Shown: positions 1-12,500 of the stretch, one piece after another
Numbering within the stretch: the first letter of the stretch is position 1
How the letters are laid out: every line of letters begins with the position of its first letter
Origin: Atherinomorus stipes
Lineage: Eukaryota > Chordata > Actinopteri > Atheriniformes > Atherinidae
DNA length: 64,000 nucleotides
Assembly: GCA_023101725.1 (NCBI GenBank)
Contig: JALJCO010003975.1
Location: 124,001 to 188,000, forward strand
Direction: 5' to 3'
Made by a program: the position numbers and the translations under genes
The notes under the pieces: model-generated
Databases searched by the model: none
Told to the model about the DNA's origin: nothing
What the model saw: only the letters and a program-made list of their open reading frames with translations

Positions 1-64
1 TTTTACACCCCTAGTCTTTAGAAGTTTTAAAGTCTGTAAAAAAGAGGTTTTTGAAGAAGTTTTT

Positions 65-433
65 TTACAAGTATATTTTTCTCATTTCTTGGCAAAATAT
101 CTCATTACACTCAATACAAGGCAAAATTACTTAAAGAGAAATATTTCAATGAGAGATCTTATCAAGAAAACTATTTGGCTGAATTTTTTTTGCTTATTAC
201 AAGCAAAAAAAAAAAAAAATCTTAGCTACTCTTCAAATAAGTTTAAAAGGAAAAATTATTGCTTGTAATAAGCAAAAAAAAATTCTGCCAATGGAGCAAG
301 CAAAATTTTCTTGAAGATGCATTGCCTTAAAAAAAAAGATCTTTTATCTTACTGTTTCTCCAAGTAATTTTGTCTTATTTTGAGTGTGATGAGATATTTT
401 GACCAGAAATGAGAAAAATATACTTGCTACGAG
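65..433. repeat. Foldback (long inverted repeat) element
   Basis: The left arm from about 65 and the right arm ending near 433 are reverse complements with scattered mismatches; both contain the string AAGTATATTTTTCTCATTTC. A second, inner pair of arms (about 190-212 and 258-285, built around TTGCTTATTACAAGC) lies closer to the centre. There is no coding capacity. It looks like a non-autonomous foldback or MITE copy; the family is not identified. Confidence 0.75.
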
Positions 434-1179
434 TTTTTGCAGTGCTGTTTTATCTCTGCCATTATACTTCATGTACACCGAAGGGCGATTCAACGTATTA
501 TCTTCTGAAGGAGTCAAAGTGATACAGAAATTTTACCAGTGAGTAAAAGCACGTATAAACTTCTAAAAATAAGGTCCAGGTTGAAATAAAAGAAATTTTT
601 CTTTTAATACAGTTTTTACTTTACAATACCTGCAGTTTAACTCAGTTACAGATTTAGGTCACCTGTAATACTCTGTTGCAGAATATGTGCTTTTTTTTTC
701 CAAACATATGTGGGTTATTATGCTATATTTTTGTTCTAATAAGTAAATAACCTCATCAGAATGCAAAACACTTTGTTTTTGGGCAATAAAAACACAACAT
801 GTTAGAAACAGTGTTCAAAATGATTTTTATTTGGTGGCTGTAATCATAGTTCAGTACAAAACAAGCAAAATAGCTCAACAGAAACGCCATATGTATATAT
901 ACTTTTAAGTTCTGCCAATTATCTCCTGAATACGTGCACATAAATCAAGGATTGCAGCCTCTCCTGCTGGTCAGGTAAGTGTTAAGTCTACAAACCAAAT
1001 CTAGTGTTTATTATTATGAATAAACTGTGGAAAAAAGTGATCATGTGAGATCTTATTCATCTCAGAAAACAATACTGTCAAAGTTTGGATCAAATTTCTG
1101 TTTGTAAAAGTGGAAGAACTTGAGATCAGCTCAGATACAGAAGGCCTCTTCACAACACAGTCCTCTGCTCAAGACGAGT
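434..1179. other. 3' flank of the C11orf68 homologue
   Basis: No gene is seen here. The stretch lies downstream of the minus-strand C11orf68 ORF and should hold its 3' UTR. A minus-strand AATAAA (TTTATT on the plus strand) occurs at 1007-1012 and another near 825; either could be the poly(A) signal, and the sequence does not decide between them. The rest is AT-rich and unremarkable. Confidence 0.4.
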
Positions 1180-1923
1180 TTATGTCACTTCAAGGTTGGT
1201 GACTTTGTTGGTGATGTGGGAGCGCCTGGGTACACACTCCAGGTCGAACTTGCTCTCGTAAATGGTCGGACAAAGCTTCCAGCGATTGTTTCGGTAGATT
1301 CCCAGGTACGTGTAAACATCTGGCTTGTATGAGAGGGGGCATTTCACTCCAGTGGCACGAATGATGGAGTCCAGGTTTATAACTTCACCCTCATCGGTGA
1401 AGTCCTGGTTGTAGGCACATATGACCTGCTTTCCATCCCCCTTGGGATCAAATGGGCTTACTTTAACCAGGGAGATCTTGCCCTCCAGGGCTGCTCTGGC
1501 AACACACTCCCATGCATGGTCCAACTTGAAACCAGAATCCAAGTGCATGAGCCATTTTCCTGTCAGCACTCCGTGGTTCAGGGCCAGTTCCTTCACTGTC
1601 TGGAAGGTGACAGGCCGACAACTGGCCAAGAGTTTCTCCCAGCTCTCCTGGAGAGCCATGACATCCCCTCCGCTGGGGCAATGGCTGGGACCCAGCACCG
1701 CGATCCACCCCACAGGACTCATTCCACCCTCCTCATCGCCAAATCTGTTTACCTGTGAGGGTCTGTTACTTTCCAGCCAGCCGTCAAACTCGGATCTGGG
1801 GGTCCTCCTGGAGTCGAAAACTATCCAGGGGTCCATGTCGGCGGCCATGGCCTCAGCGGCGTAGGTCTCTGCGGCGAAGGGGGTCTCCGTCTCGCCATCT
1901 CCAGGAGCCTCCTCTTCCTCCAT
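1180..1923 (-). CDS. C11orf68: UPF0696 protein C11orf68 homologue (BLES03 family)
   Basis: The minus strand carries an uninterrupted 247-residue ORF. The protein begins with an acidic low-complexity stretch (MEEEEAPGDGETE, residues 1-13), followed by the family's conserved body: DPWIVFDSRRTPRSEFDGWL (about 31-50), GWIAVLGP (about 72-79), a segment with GVLTGKWLMHLDSGFKLDHAW (about 118-138), GKQVICAYNQDFTDEGEV (about 163-180) and a C-terminal YKPDVYTYLGIYRNNRWKL segment. From memory the family adopts a eukaryotic initiation factor 4E-like fold; its cellular function is not established. The chosen start is the first methionine of the open frame and sits just before the acidic stretch. The gene is single-exon in its coding part; an upstream non-coding exon is possible (see the divergent region). 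The neighbour DRAP1 starts 1.6 kb away in the opposite direction, as in mammals. No breaks are seen. Confidence 0.95.
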   Translation of the reverse strand: MEEEEAPGDGETETPFAAETYAAEAMAADMDPWIVFDSRRTPRSEFDGWLESNRPSQVNRFGDEEGGMSPVGWIAVLGPSHCPSGGDVMALQESWEKLLASCRPVTFQTVKELALNHGVLTGKWLMHLDSGFKLDHAWECVARAALEGKISLVKVSPFDPKGDGKQVICAYNQDFTDEGEVINLDSIIRATGVKCPLSYKPDVYTYLGIYRNNRWKLCPTIYESKFDLECVPRRSHITNKVTNLEVT

Positions 1924-3518
1924 AGTGCTGTTTAAGTAACTCTACGATTTATAAACAAAATATTGGAGTGTCCCCTGTTAAAATGAAGCAGTTAACAGGT
2001 ATAAGAAACCAATATTTTTGTTACTGTTAGCGTGTGCTTCTAGCTAGCTGGCTACATTAGCAACTTATTTAGTAACTTTAAAGTCTTCTGACGACTCATT
2101 TGTTTGCAGAAATATATTAATATCCATTTTGATAGTCTGTAGTTTAAGGTTGTGTATAACTAAACCCAAACAAAAAAATAAACAACAGCAACACACACAA
2201 AAAATGAAATAAAAATCATTACCTCAGTACTGCTGTACAGCTAGCCGACTAGCAACACAATTTACATTGTTTTAAATTAGCCTTATTGACTATTTAGCAG
2301 AAATGCTACCTCTTTACTGTTTGCTGCTCTCCAAAGATAACGTTTTAACATGCATAATTTCCCCGTGAAGAACGAAAATAGTCTCAAACAACGTAAGCAT
2401 ATGATGCTAGATACCTGTCGAAGTTTGTTATCCTGCCTTTTTACGCTTCCGGTGTTGCGTTGAGGCCAGTTTCCCCAGCAAAATCCCACCCCCTCCAGCT
2501 CAGCTGTAGCCCCGTTCTCAGAAAAACGGACTTTATTCATGTTTAAAGGAAAATAGATTAATAAAAATGTTGTTAACCTTAAGAAAAATACTTTAATGAA
2601 AACACACACACAAGACATAAACAAAACGCACACACAAAATAACCACTAAATGCATATTTTTATGTGAAAATGCTTTATAAACACGTCATATACGATTAAT
2701 TTATAACTCCATAGATTTCTTTTATTTTCAGGTTACAGATCATTTCCTGCTTTTTACCTTTTAATAAATAATTTCTAAATCTCTCCCGGGTCCGATTAAT
2801 GGAAATTCAGTCAGATATTTTTACCCTGTATTTATAAGGAAGACAGGCTCACACAAAATTGAAATTTATGCTGCTTACTTGTTAATAATAAACATCCTCA
2901 TGGATGAGGCGGAGCTGAATTTGGAACGGATCTCGATGGGAAACTGGGCTCGACACTACACCGGACAAGCACGGATGTGTTCCTGTCCACCGTTCCCCTG
3001 AGTCAAAATGTTAATTTACACACCTTATGTTTTAAAAAGTAGAACACTTTAAAGGAAAGATATTTGTGTGTGTTTTTTTTTATATCAATTTAGTGGAGGA
3101 ATGATGTAACAAAACCGGCTTGACTGAGGAAAACAATAAAATGTATAACAATGACTACGGTCAAGCTAACGCATCGCGTTTCCCCCTAAATTAATCATTT
3201 TGCCTTTTTACAACCAAAAACATAGTAATTATAACTTGAAGTAGAAAATCATACATTTTTCGCACCGCTTTCACTGTGACATGTCACGAAAAATCATATC
3301 ACGGAACGATGCGTTGGTGTGAACACGTCGGGCTTTGTGACCCTGCGGAACTAAACTGATGTGACCTGCTTGCCAGGCAACAAGGAACGACGACGACGTG
3401 CTAACGAGTTAGCCGGATAGCTACCGCTATCTGGTGTATTTGCGGCGGAGGTGAATTATATATGATATAGAATTATTTGTTATCTATTATTTTACTTTAT
3501 CTATCCAGGTTATTAATT
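1924..3518. promoter_or_regulatory. Divergent C11orf68/DRAP1 promoter region
   Basis: This is the 1.6 kb between the start codons of two head-to-head genes, so both promoters must lie here. The most CpG-rich part is about 3240-3450, directly upstream of the DRAP1 start, and is the likely DRAP1 transcription start area. On the minus strand, donor-like sites are visible at about 2221 (GAG|GTAATG) and 2413 (CAG|GTATCT), with a weak acceptor-like AACAG at about 1933. C11orf68 may therefore have a non-coding first exon. The inner part (about 1950-2900) is AT-rich with no recognised element. The splice interpretation is inferred. Confidence 0.6.
3369..3381. promoter_or_regulatory. RFX X-box-like inverted repeat
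   Basis: The 13-nt string CTTGCCAGGCAAC is an imperfect inverted repeat of the RFX-type half-sites TTGCC and GGCAAC with a 1-nt spacer. It lies 140-150 bp upstream of the DRAP1 start codon, inside the CpG-rich part. It matches the X-box pattern known for RFX factors, but that binding occurs is only inferred. Confidence 0.35.
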
Positions 3519-6500
3519 ATGCCCAGCAAAAAGAAGAAATACAACGCCAGATTTCCTCCGGTAAGTGAAAACTTTTCCTTGAACCGGTGTTGAAACTAGC
3601 TGACGGAAGCTAGCTACTGCTGCTGCTAGCATGAGTGAGATTCGGCCTCTTTTGTTGCCTAGAGAGCAAACAAGTCGGCAAGCAAACGCTAGCATTTCAA
3701 CAAAACATCCAAACCACATCAGTGAAAGGTTCTCGGTTTCACTGAGTCAGCTTTTTTGCATATTTTGCATTTCCGTTTTGTCCAGTCCCAATATTAGCGG
3801 TGCGACACAAGTTAGCAAGCACATAACCGTTGTTTTTAGCATATAGAGCTAAACTAATCTAAAAATGACAAATTTTGCCATCTGTTGCCCTTAATTGCAC
3901 ATTGAGCTGTTTTTAGATGAATAACACTGTACACACCGCATGCAAACAGATCGGCATGTGTTTTCGATTTGTCTCTGTGTTGTATTTGGATGTTTGGCTA
4001 ACAAAGTTAACATATTTGAGTTTGATTTAAATGAAAAACTCGAGTCTCTGTATCAACAAACATATAAAATTAGACTTTTTCTCGTTTCAGGCAAGGATTA
4101 AGAAGATTATGCAGACAGATGAAGAGATAGGCAAAGTGGCTGCAGCAGTTCCTGTTATTATTTGTATCCTTATGAGAAAAATTCACCCTTTTCCAAAGAT
4201 TTTTTTTCCTTTTTTAAAATCATGAATGGGAAACTTTTGAATGGTTTCTTGTCAGATGATAAATGGTAGTTTTACGGTAATTCCAGCTATAAAATACCAG
4301 ACCCAGGCTTACTTATGTTAGTTTTTACAAGCTGTGACAATGGTATGCAGCAGTGATATTCATTATAAGGATTATACTTCAGTGAATCTCAGTTGTACAA
4401 ACAACAAACCAGAAGTCCCGGCAGGTGAATTTGTTTTTACTTGTGAGCTTCCACTTGCTGCATTTTTAATTTCCTTCACCGAGACATCAGCGAGAGCCCT
4501 CGAGCTGTTTTTGGAGTCGTTGCTTACAAAAGCCTGTCAAGTTACCCAATCGAGGAACGCAAAGACCATGACGACGTCACATCTGTAAGTGTTTATTTGT
4601 CTTGAGATGTGTTGAAACTGTTTTCTTTACTCATATGGGGATAGTAAATGAGGCTCTACTCATCCAGAATGATGGTTGTTTCTGTGTTTATTAGTTGTTG
4701 GTGTAATTGGACACGTGCACACATAGTAAATGTCAAGCCACATATGAGCAGCAACCGCCCAAAAATGCAGATCTGATGCACAGAGGCTTTGCCAACCATG
4801 TCGGGGAAATACCACAGCTGTTTACATCTGTATTTACATGTTTCTCTTTTGAGTAAATTATGTTAAAAACATACTAGAGAGAAACAGAGTTTTTAAAATG
4901 CAGAAATATCTCTAACTAATAATTTAGATTGTTGCAAGCTGCTGAACAACAAAAGAAGTTCAGGTCTAGACGCATTTGGCCCCCATTTCCAACTCGATTA
5001 TCGGTGTTTACCTTGTTTCGGGTTAATGTTGTCAAAAACTATTGATCATTATATGTGCATGCAACTTTTTTTTTTTTTTAAAGGATGGATAAAGACCTTT
5101 GATTCTTCCAAGTTTTGGCTGCAAGTACTCTTGAAAATGTCCTTTCCTTTCATAATAAGAATACTGTATATTAATTTCTGATAAATGACTACACAGTGAT
5201 CTTATTATGAAAGGAAAAAGACGGATGTTTAAATTGAGTAATTCATTCAGTACATCTTGTTTAATCTAAATCTAAAAGATTCAAATATGAAAGCAATCAA
5301 AAGTTGAGTTGTATTACAAGTTGTATTGCAAGAACATTAAAGATGCCAAGCAAAGATGCCAAACTTAACCACAGGATTTCTCAAACTTTCACAGATGTAG
5401 AGACCACACTTGATAATTGCAAATCGCACAAGAGTAGCCGTGCAAAAATCCAACATAGTGTGGGGTGCATTACGGAGAACACCCCACACTATATGATCCT
5501 TCAGCAGAGAATCGGGTTCTTCACTGTTAATAGAAATTATTCATACCCTCAAATTAAAGAGGGGAAAAATCAGCTGCAAGTGAAATAAGATGAAATTGAC
5601 AAAAGTAATAATAAATAAGAATTCTATGAAAATTGTGACATTAATTTTGAATTGTGGTTGAAAGAAATATTAAAAACAAGCACAAAAAAAGAAACAAGCA
5701 TTATGGGGCTCTGAAGCTCAAATTTTGTTGAGCAACACTTTGAGGAAATCACTGCAGTCAGGTGTTTTCTCACTGTTCATGGGAAAGATGCTCTAATGTG
5801 TATCGGACTGTTTTTTTAAATTATTATTTATTTATTATTATTCCCAACCATGATTCAGAACCAATATATTATTTCACTAAATGATAATTTTGTAAATTTT
5901 TATTTATCATTAGTTTCTTGTTATTAGAATTACTGTTGTGAATTTAGCCTTTTCTTTAATTGGAGGGTATGAGGACGACTGTACCTGGTGAAAGACTGGC
6001 TGGTCAGCAACAACCATCACTGGGGAAAGTTTCTCCTCTGTCGTGTATTTTCACCGCATTGCCACTAAGACATATACGGAGAATGAAAATTTGTTGCTTT
6101 GTTTCCTTTTTGCGTCCTGATTATGGAGTACACAACTCCGTGAAAAGATGAGATGCTCGTCAGAATTTCTTAATGAAACAAAGATTAAAAAGGTGATGGC
6201 TTCACTGCTGTTTGTCCTCCAACATACTGATCAGTCCCACAATTTTCTGCTTTGAAATATGTGGGTCAGTGACAAATACAGCGCCCAAAAAGACTGTTTT
6301 AAAATGTTTTCTCAAAATAGATGGAAAGCGTAATTTTGAGTCTGGAACAATGTATTAAAAACAGTCATGTTTGTTAAATTACACTTCAAAGTGTTTAAAT
6401 CCATTTTTTTTGTGTGTATTTCTATCTTCTGAGCATAAAAAATGTCAGATGGTGCAACCAATTATCTACAATATATATATATATATATACATCACACGCA

Positions 6501-9500
6501 CACACATACATATGTATTTTCTTATGATATCCTATGTCAAATCTTTGGCAAGTATCTACTTGGACTCTTACATTAGCTTTACTATTCCCTTGCATGTTAA
6601 TACATACATGTTTAAACTAAATTAAAGAGTTTTATGATAAAATAACATATTCATAGTTTTATATCGGTTGTACCACCTGACATCCAAAGTGTACCAGTCT
6701 ACCTATGAGTTGGAGAAACGCTAAATTTACCGTAAAGTCTACTTGGGATCCTCTGGCTGCAGCAACATCATGTTTGAAATTGCTGGTACTACCTCTTTAT
6801 TATACAATTAAAGTCGTGTTGCTACGGTTGCGCCACCCTGACATTTATGACATACAAATTGTTGGACACAAGTTTTTAAATGATCTCAAAATATTTCAAC
6901 TTTTACTCTTTATAAAGGGTTAAAGATAATAACTTATTTTTAATTTATTATCAATAAAACACCATATTAAAACGTTTAAGTATGTTTATTTGCTCTGACG
7001 GTTGCACCACCTGACATTTTAAGGGTTTGTGATGTCAAAACATTAAAAGAAATAAATATTGGAAATGAGAACATTTGTATAGAATAAAATGATGCATGTC
7101 ATGGATTTATCAGATTTTTTTTTTAAAAAAAGCAAGGATACACTCGGACACAAAAATATGCACGTCATGTCAGTTACCCATGTACACATTCCCTACACGA
7201 GGATTAACCTGACGTTTGGCCCTGTGTGTGTGACGTGTTTGCAGAAAGCAATGCATTGAGCTGGAGCAGCAGTTTGACTTCTTGAAAGACCTGGTGGCGA
7301 CGGTGCCGGACATGCAGGGCGACGGGGAGGAGAACCACACCGAGGGGGGCGGAGAAAAGGTCCCACGCAGGTATAACGCCGTAAAACAGCAGGAAGCACG
7401 GAGACTTTTCAGCTCAACACTGAGGCAATAAAAAGAGCAGAAAATTAGTCTTTTTGAGTTCTTTTTTTCTCTCCACAAAGTGAGAACTAATTATTGAGGA
7501 ATTGTAGAGAAGAAACATCAGTATTGACTCTCAAATTAAACACTGGCACTGCGGCTAATTTGTTGCAGAAGCGTTGGCGGAGAACTAAAAAGACATGAAA
7601 TGAGTTGGAAGTCGTGGGGCTGATTCGATTTAATGTGGTTATAAGCGTGATGTTTTGTGTTGGCTTTAGGGAGAAAATAACTGTCTCAAAATGATTTCCA
7701 GCAGTAATTTTGCGCACACTAGAGCCACTTTAATGTGAATCATTAAAATGTATGCTATTGAGTAACTTTAATTTGTTTCTAAGTTATAAAAATGTGATTT
7801 TTGTCTGAGTGAGCTGCTTTGAGCATATATGATTTCAAAATATCCTTAAAGGAAAAGCAGATTACTTCCATCTCACTATTTTGTTTTTCTTCTTCCAGAG
7901 GTCGAAAACCAGGTTCGGTGCGCAAGAACGGAGGGGCTGGCTCCAAAGGAAAGGACAAGAAGCTATCTGGGACAGAATCAGAGCAAGAGGTGGGGGAGGA
8001 TTTGCAGAGATGTTTTATTTGAGGTAAGGGGAAGCTCACCGTTTCTTTCTCCTTACAGGATGACTCTGAAGACAGCGAGACAGACGGGGACGAAGAGGAC
8101 GGCTCTCAGTCAAGCACAAATCAGCAGTCTGCATCCAAGTTCCACAGGTAAGACAGAGTTGAAAACTTAAAACTAAAAGCAAATGGTGAGAGATTAGCGT
8201 GGCTACTGGGGGGCCTCTGATAAATTGATAAAAGTCTTCAGTAACTTGACAAGCAACAGCCACTAGATGGTGCTGTTTTTCCACCAGAGTTAGTGGGGAG
8301 GAGGCTTTGCAGCATCCCAGATACACTGCACACACTGATATAATGCAGGTGGGAGGATATACAGTCATATGAACGACCGTACACACTCTTTCTATTGTGA
8401 GGTTTTCATTTATAATAAAAAGAGTGTATTTCTTCTAATTATCTGATTCTTTCCAGGTTTTAAATTGAGGTAAATGTCATCTCAGATGCACAGCACATGA
8501 CTTATTGTGCTGCATCATTATTTATTTAACAAAAACTGAGCCAAAAATGCAAAAACGATGTGTGGAAAAGCAAATATAGCCCTTTCTTCTGTCTTAGGAA
8601 ATGAGAGGGTAAGTAGCAGCCAGGTGCTGCTGATCAAATACAACTGATCCCCCCCCCCATAGAAGCAGATGTCTATTTTCAAACAACCCGGAGTCCCATT
8701 TAGAGAAACTGCCAATAAAATACCAGAGAGATGCATCTCAGAGTCTCTAGGCCTTGGTGTCCATGTTTAATCAAGTTAACAACAGTAAAATTAGAAAGAC
8801 TCTACAAATATAGCTTGTTTGGACGGGCTGCAGGAGAAAGTTTTTTCTGTTTAATAGTAGAAATGGCAGCACAGCAAAGCTGCAACTGAACAGCTGAATA
8901 GTTATGTGAATAGTTATTTAATTTCTAACTTAATAAAAAAAGAAAAACAGAAGAAATTGAAATAAATGTGATAGAAGCCATTCATCAATAATAAAGAAGA
9001 CAAAAAGCAAAGCCCATATTTAAAATTGACATTTCCTTTAATCCTAATGGTCTGAGTGAGTTTATTGTATTTGAGTAGCATTTATTTATGAATAGTCTTT
9101 TAAATTTGACTATAATTGATCCACATAATCTTATTTTTATGTCATTGCACAAGTTATTCCATAATTTAACACAATGGGTTGTAAAACAACACTGAGTATT
9201 TATTCTTACTGTTTTTGTGTTTTGTTTTCTTAACCTCTTCTTGATAAAGTTTATTTTTTTGCCTCCTGTCTGAAATAGAGGTGGTTAAAAATATTGATTA
9301 ACTGATTCATCCCAATACTTCTCTGCTCAATTCAGTATGGATTTGACAAATCCTCTGAAGCAATTCACCTTCTGACCGGCAGGGGGCGCTGTGTGTTGTA
9401 AGGACAGAGCGCGCATTAGATTATGTAACAACAAAATGGCAACTATTTTTCATTTTCAGATGTTTTACTGCTCAAAATTGTGAGGTGACATATAGAGCTG

Positions 9501-12500
9501 CACCGATCCAATGCCCGCATCGGATATCAGCTCTGATACTGACAAATTAGCTGAATCAGATATCGGATGAAGAAGTACATTTATAAATGTGTTAATTTGT
9601 TACCTTTTTTATAACAAGGCTAAATGTTTATGTCAAGCCGGTTACCTTCACTCATATTGCAAGTAATATGTCTCATTCATTTATAGTATCAGTATCAGAT
9701 ATCAGCCGATACGCTCAGCCCAGGTATCGGATTGGATTGGAAAAAATCTGGATTGGTGCATCTCTAGTAACAGATATATACTTAAAGATTTACAACAGAA
9801 ACTGTAATTATTTGTGTATTTTTGCTTCTTTCTGAATCGACATCCAGGCGTTTAAATCAATACTGAATCGAATCAAATCATAACCCAAAAAATCGAAGTG
9901 GAATTGAATCGTGAGGTTGTTCCTATTACCCATCCCTAGTCTAAAATGACATACCTAAAATAAATGAAGTATATCTTCACAACTAGAACGGCTGTATAGT
10001 CTGTCTCAAAGTAAAGCTGAGATTACTGTGAAGTTGCTACAGAAATGTCAGAATCAAGATACTGTGTAAAAAAGTGTTTGACCCCTTCTCGATTTTTTTC
10101 TGTCTGTCTTTCTTTCTTTTTTTCTTTTTTTTTTGCATATTAGTCACGCTTAAATGTTTCAGATCATCAAACGAATTTGAATATTAGACAGGTAACACAA
10201 GTAAACACAAAATGCAGTTTTAAATGACGATTTTTATTAGTAAGGGGGGGGGGATCCAATGTGGTTAAATTACAACAATTCTGCAAAGATGAGTGGATCA
10301 AAATTCCTCCACAGCGCTGTAGAAGACTCACTGCCAGTTATCACAAACGCTTGATTGCAGTTGTTGCTGCTAAGGGTGGAACAACCAGTTATGAGGTTTA
10401 GGGGCCAGTCAATCATTTAAAAACTGTATTTTGTGTTAACTTGTGTTATCTTTGTCTAATATTTAAATTTTGTTTGATGATCTGAAACATTTAAGTGTGA
10501 CTAACATGCAAAAAAAAAAATCACAGGAAGGGGGCAAACACTTTTTCACACAACTACATGTTACCCCGTTGCAGTAAAATCACCTGGAAATTTATAGAAA
10601 ATGTAAATGGTGTTTTCATAAATAAATAAAAAAACACATTACTTTCAATGAGAACCAGAGGAAGGCAGCCCAGTTCATCTAAAAATCAGTAATGTCTGAT
10701 GAGAAACTGTGCAACAGTGAATACTTCACTATAAAACCATCTCCATGGAAACCAGAAGCACCTTTATGATTCATTTTAAATTAAGTGGACAGTGCTGGGC
10801 GTTTCTCAATACAAGTTGTAAGAACAAACTTGTGTACTTGCTAGTATGGACTTGTTGGAAGTACAGACTTCTGAGGAGGAAGGCGCAAGTCACTCGTTGC
10901 ACATTTGGAACAGAAGCATACTAGATTACGTCAAAGCGTTGCTGAAGTTGTGTCATAACAAATATCTAATATTAAATGATAAGTAGCAATAACCCTGCTT
11001 GAATGTGGCAGTTAAAGACAGCTAATCTGCGCAACCGTCTTACTCACTGTTAGCTAACGTTAGCTGTTCAGCCCATTTGTGAACGCTAGTCACTTTTAAT
11101 AACGGTTTAAAATTTATCAAACCACAAGAAGTTGAAGTTAAACAACTCTGTTGTAGAAAAGTTATATAAAACCAACGTTACGTAAAATAATGAGTATTTT
11201 CAGCACTTATAGCAATTACTTTTCTCCTCCACCACTGTTATGCGCAATGCCTTATGGGATAGAAAGGTGTCTGAAGTCCACAAAGTCATCTCCAATGCAG
11301 ACTCGGAAAAGTGGCGGAGAAGTACACATCCGGGAATATGGAGCGTACTTGTCTTGATGCGTTCTTTGAATTGGAACAGTACTTGGACCTCTACTGATGA
11401 CGTTTCAAAAGTACACAAGAATGCAAGTCCGCAAAAGTACGCATATTGAGAAACGGCCCTGCTCTGGTGTTTTTGTTACATTTCCATGTAATTTTTGGAA
11501 ATTTGAAATATGTTTTGGGTGGAAAGTCTTGCTAGACTTTCTTTTCATCATTTTGGTATGTAGCATGTTAAAATTGCTCCTTCCTTTTGTGCGCGAACAT
11601 CTTCTAAACTTCTTTGCACATGTGTTTTGTGATGCAGAAGCTAACATACATGTGTGGTATATTTATATATTAACCAGTGTTGTAAAAGTGCCTTGGTTAC
11701 ATGTTTAACCTTGGTTATGTTTTTTAAAGGGTAATCCACTCCATCAATGACGATCATTTTGTTTTCAGTTCATTAGACTCGGATAATTTTCTTTTCAAGA
11801 TTGAAAAGAAAATTATCCGAGTCAAGGTCATATAGTGTAAAGGCAGCCTATACGTTACTACAAAGTGCTATTTGAAGAAAACCAAACATCTCACACCTAC
11901 TGTGAAGCACGGTGGTGGAGAGATGATGATATGGGCTCCTGCAGCTACAGACCTGGACAACTTGCAGTCACTGAGTGGACCATGAACTCCTCTGGGTACC
12001 AAAGTTTTCTAGTCAAATGTGAGGCCATCAGTCTGACAGCTAAAGCTCAGGACAATGATCCCAAACACAGCAGCAGATCTACAACGGAAAAGGAAAATAA
12101 TCAAGGTGTTGGCATGGCAACTGAAACAATGTTGTGGAGGAGGACTGGGACAACATTCATCCACAGTGATGCAACACAGTTATAACAAGTTTCTACATGT
12201 TGGGGAATCATAGTTTTCATGCGCTGCTTGTGTTTTTGGTTCAGTGTTTGTTTCATGAGTGAAGCCATCGTATAAGTTGTCATATATATATATATATATA
12301 TATATACTTATATATTATTGTATTCTAGGCATACTTTTTTCCACATGACTGTAGTTCAAATTAGGGATGGGCGATACTGTTCTTTTTACTGTTGACATGA
12401 TACGAGTAGTTTACGGTACTTTTTCTGTCGATACTGATACTTTTTGTCCCTTAAAAGAAAATGACATGATTGTACAGTTTGCATTTATATGTTGAATGCA

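Larger units (their letters stand above)
4585..7244 (+). other. DRAP1 intron 3
   Basis: This 2.66 kb intron lies between exons 3 and 4. It contains a short hairpin pair (5137-5215), a perfect 12-bp inverted repeat (5456-5491), one Tc1-like miniature element (5531-5983) and a short TA run at about 6469-6489. The remainder is AT-rich and unrecognised. Confidence 0.85.

Noticed and set aside
1421..1864. 147-codon plus-strand frame
   Set aside because: It is the antisense shadow of the C11orf68 homologue.
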